Assembly (NCBI GenBank): GCA_026692705.1
Contig: JAPLOE010000228.1
Span: 1-36,625 of the forward strand
DNA: 36,625 nucleotides
Reading direction: 5' to 3'
From: Planctomycetota bacterium
GTDB lineage: Bacteria > Planctomycetota > UBA1135 > GCA-002686595
Shown here in pieces: positions 34,881-36,625 of this stretch. The notes below the pieces were generated by a model, which had not been told where the DNA came from, ran no database searches, and worked only from the letters and a program-made list of their open reading frames with translations. How positions within the stretch are numbered: position 1 is the first letter of the stretch; each line of letters opens with the position of its first letter. A program made the position numbers and the translations under genes.

Positions 34881-35816
34881 TCAGCCCTTCACCAGCTTGA
34901 AGCTGATCTCGTAGCGATAGAACGAAATCGAGGGCACGGACACGAGCGCCCACCGCATCTTCTGGTTGTCTTCGAGAGCAATGATCGCCCCCTCTACCGT
35001 CTGGTAGTCCTCCGCCACCTGCTCCTTGACGAAGCCCATGTAGCGCAGCACTTGACCGACGACAACATCACTCGCTCGACCGCGCTTCAGTTCGACTACC
35101 AGCAGGCGCTTCTTGTCCTTGCTGATGGCTAGGACATCGATTGGTCCTGCGTCCGTGGCGTACTGCTGGCCAACAGGCTCGCCCTCTTCTTCGTAGATCG
35201 AGAAATCCTTGCTGAGGAGGGTCTGGTTCCAGTTGGCCACCAAGAACGCCTCCAGGTGCTTCTCCATGGCAAAGGCCACGGGATCTTCGATATCCGGGTC
35301 GCTCGACACGATCACTGTCGGCGACGGAGCAGGAGCGACGCCGAGGAGATGTTCGATCTCGTCGTGGTAGTCCGTGATGTCCCCGACCGTTCCAATGGAG
35401 CCCGTGGAGTTTCGCAGCGCCTCGCTCATGGCAGCTCGTGCGATGCTCGTATCCAGCCAGCGCACCTTGCGACGGTGCGGCAGCACCTGACCCAGGGCGT
35501 AGTAGTAGTCGCCCAACACTTCACCAACGCGATAGATACCAGCGCCGTCGGGACAGAGCACGTAGTCGCCCTTCTTGATTCCCTTCGACGCCCGCCAGAG
35601 CGCACCACAGGAGAGCCCCGCCCCGATTCTTGTCTTCTTCGGGTTCTTGGCGAGAAGAATGGGGATGAATTGTTTGTTGAACTCTCGCCACTCCTCAGGG
35701 AGCTTGAGCGTCAGGTCTTCGTGGATGCCGAAGTCGGTGCCGATGAAGCCGCCCGCAAAACACTCGGCCGCATGGGCGCTTTGTCGGCCCAGCATGACGC
35801 GGTAGTAGTTCTTCAT
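34881..35816 (-). CDS. NucS-like PD-(D/E)XK nuclease-domain protein within the restriction operon (311 aa)
   Basis: The C-terminal half is a NucS/Mrr-like nuclease core: FAMEKHLEAFLVANWNQTLL, then TDAGPIDVLAISKDKKRLLVVELKRGRASD with Asp227, Glu242 and Lys244, then VVGQVLRYMGFVKEQVAE. The N-terminal half (GFIGTDFGIHEDLTLKLPEEW ... KKGDYVLCPDGAGIYRVGEVLGDYYY) looks like a small beta-rich reader domain, as in some modification-dependent enzymes, but I cannot name it. The ATG overlaps the hsdS stop by four bases (ATGA) and the gene ends one base before hsdR. A second nuclease inside a type I operon is not standard; it may restrict modified DNA or assist HsdR. Confidence 0.8.
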   Translation of the reverse strand: MKNYYRVMLGRQSAHAAECFAGGFIGTDFGIHEDLTLKLPEEWREFNKQFIPILLAKNPKKTRIGAGLSCGALWRASKGIKKGDYVLCPDGAGIYRVGEVLGDYYYALGQVLPHRRKVRWLDTSIARAAMSEALRNSTGSIGTVGDITDYHDEIEHLLGVAPAPSPTVIVSSDPDIEDPVAFAMEKHLEAFLVANWNQTLLSKDFSIYEEEGEPVGQQYATDAGPIDVLAISKDKKRLLVVELKRGRASDVVVGQVLRYMGFVKEQVAEDYQTVEGAIIALEDNQKMRWALVSVPSISFYRYEISFKLVKG

Positions 35817-36625
35817 ACGAGGCGGGTCCGACCGGTGAGGAGTTCCTGCATCATGGCCTGCTTGAGGGCGCGGGTCTTCTCCCGCCGCTGCTCCAACGCC
35901 GCCAGCTCCGCGTCCATCTCCGTCAGCACCTCGGCGATGGCGGTTTGTTCGGGCCGCGTCGGGAAAGGGACGCCGACTGACTTGATGATTGTGAGATTCA
36001 ATCCGCCGCGTCCTCCAGCGCCCGTGGACATCTCACGAAGCTCCTCGTATCTCGCATCAAGGTTGTAGTAGAGGTATTCAGGAACGAATGCCGAACTCGG
36101 AAGCACTGCGGCAATGGACTGGTTGGTGCAGAGCTCCACGAAGTTCATCGCAACTGTTCCGCGTGTCTTTCCCTGACCCGCTAAGCCAATCAAAACACAC
36201 TTGGCTGGGAGCATCGTGGCGCTGGAGTTGTGTAAACCTGCCTCCGTAATCCGACCCTCAACCTCATCAACACGTTTTAGGTTCAGCTCGCCGGAACTCA
36301 TCCATCGGATCGAGCCACCCCAATAGGACGCGATTCTCGTGCTCGGAGTGCCGCCAGCCGTGCAGTCAGCGAACTCACCAACTTTCTTCACCTCCCACTC
36401 GCCGTGGAAGCCGGGGAGGCGGGTTTGGCCGGTGAGGAGTTGCTGCATGGCGGCCTGTTTGAGGTTGCGCTTCTTGGCGATGAGCCGGTCCAGCCCGCTA
36501 AGCAGCCCATCCACATCGCTCAACGCCTCCGCGATGGCGCTTTGCTCCTCAATTCCCGGGATTCGTATTGGCGCTTCTAGGAGAGCCATGTTCTCGAAGT
36601 TGACCTGACTCTCGGCCATGCCGGT
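35813..36625 (-). CDS. hsdS: Type I restriction enzyme, specificity subunit, C-terminal part (cut by right edge)
   Basis: HsdS has two target-recognition domains joined by helical spacers. Visible here are the end of the first domain and its spacer (IRIPGIEEQSAIAEALSDVDGLL ... NLKQAAMQQLLTGQTRLPGF), the whole second domain (GEWEVKKVGEFADCTAGGTPS ... SIRWMSSGELN ... CVLIGLAGQGKTRGTVAMN) and the second spacer (RPEQTAIAEVLTEMDAELAALEQRREKTRALKQAMMQELLTG). The frame is still open at base 36625, so the gene is longer and the ATG near 36619 is internal. The recognised sequence cannot be predicted. hsdM is expected upstream, outside the window. Confidence 0.93.
   Translation of the reverse strand, partial: TGMAESQVNFENMALLEAPIRIPGIEEQSAIAEALSDVDGLLSGLDRLIAKKRNLKQAAMQQLLTGQTRLPGFHGEWEVKKVGEFADCTAGGTPSTRIASYWGGSIRWMSSGELNLKRVDEVEGRITEAGLHNSSATMLPAKCVLIGLAGQGKTRGTVAMNFVELCTNQSIAAVLPSSAFVPEYLYYNLDARYEELREMSTGAGGRGGLNLTIIKSVGVPFPTRPEQTAIAEVLTEMDAELAALEQRREKTRALKQAMMQELLTGRTRLV

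Overview
The window is high-GC DNA from a Gram-negative-type bacterium, most likely a planctomycete. The case for that rests on two formylglycine sulfatases in tandem, several lipoprotein or Sec-type leaders, an OprB-type porin, and two secreted proteins (an RCC1-repeat protein and a laminin-G-like protein) that share a C-terminal module of about 140 residues beginning YCTAGTTxNGC. I recognise that module from memory as common in planctomycete secretomes. The assignment is an inference; no rRNA or other taxonomic marker lies in the window.

Positions 1-21.3 kb look like ordinary chromosome. In order: the start of an OPT-family transporter and two coupled sulfatases (minus strand); a secreted RCC1-repeat gene with an internal frameshift (plus); a TlpA-like thioredoxin and a CPA2 cation/proton antiporter (minus); a small lipoprotein; an OprB porin; three plus-strand genes of unknown function; a redox-flavoured operon (CXXC carboxymuconolactone decarboxylase/AhpD-like, DsrE-like, pyridoxamine-phosphate-oxidase-like) divergent from a sigma-54 activator; an acidic unknown; a bacterial CaMKII-association-domain protein; an FMN alpha-hydroxy-acid dehydrogenase; and an HlyD-type adaptor.

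Positions 19.6-24.8 kb are a scrapyard of mobile DNA: an IS3 OrfA-like start, a tyrosine-recombinase fragment, an IstB C-terminal fragment, and two minus-strand 3' halves of tRNA genes (Gly-CCC and Arg-CCT like) without their 5' halves. Such 3' halves are the usual scars of elements that integrate into tRNA genes. Their orientation puts the inserted DNA on the right, where the defence-type genes lie.

Positions 24.8-36.6 kb form a defence/mobility island: a NYN-domain RNase-like protein; an XRE-ImmA/IrrE peptidase followed in the same reading frame by a PIN-domain protein; a divergent SMC/RloC-like AAA ATPase with a CPFC motif; a serine recombinase whose upstream region carries a perfect 26-bp palindrome; a near-normal tRNA-Arg(CCG); and a tightly coupled type I restriction operon (hsdS, a NucS-like PD-(D/E)XK protein, hsdR, a YgjP-like metallopeptidase), with hsdM presumably beyond the right edge. 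The XRE-ImmA-PIN and AAA genes face away from each other around a 37-bp nested dyad, which suggests joint control.
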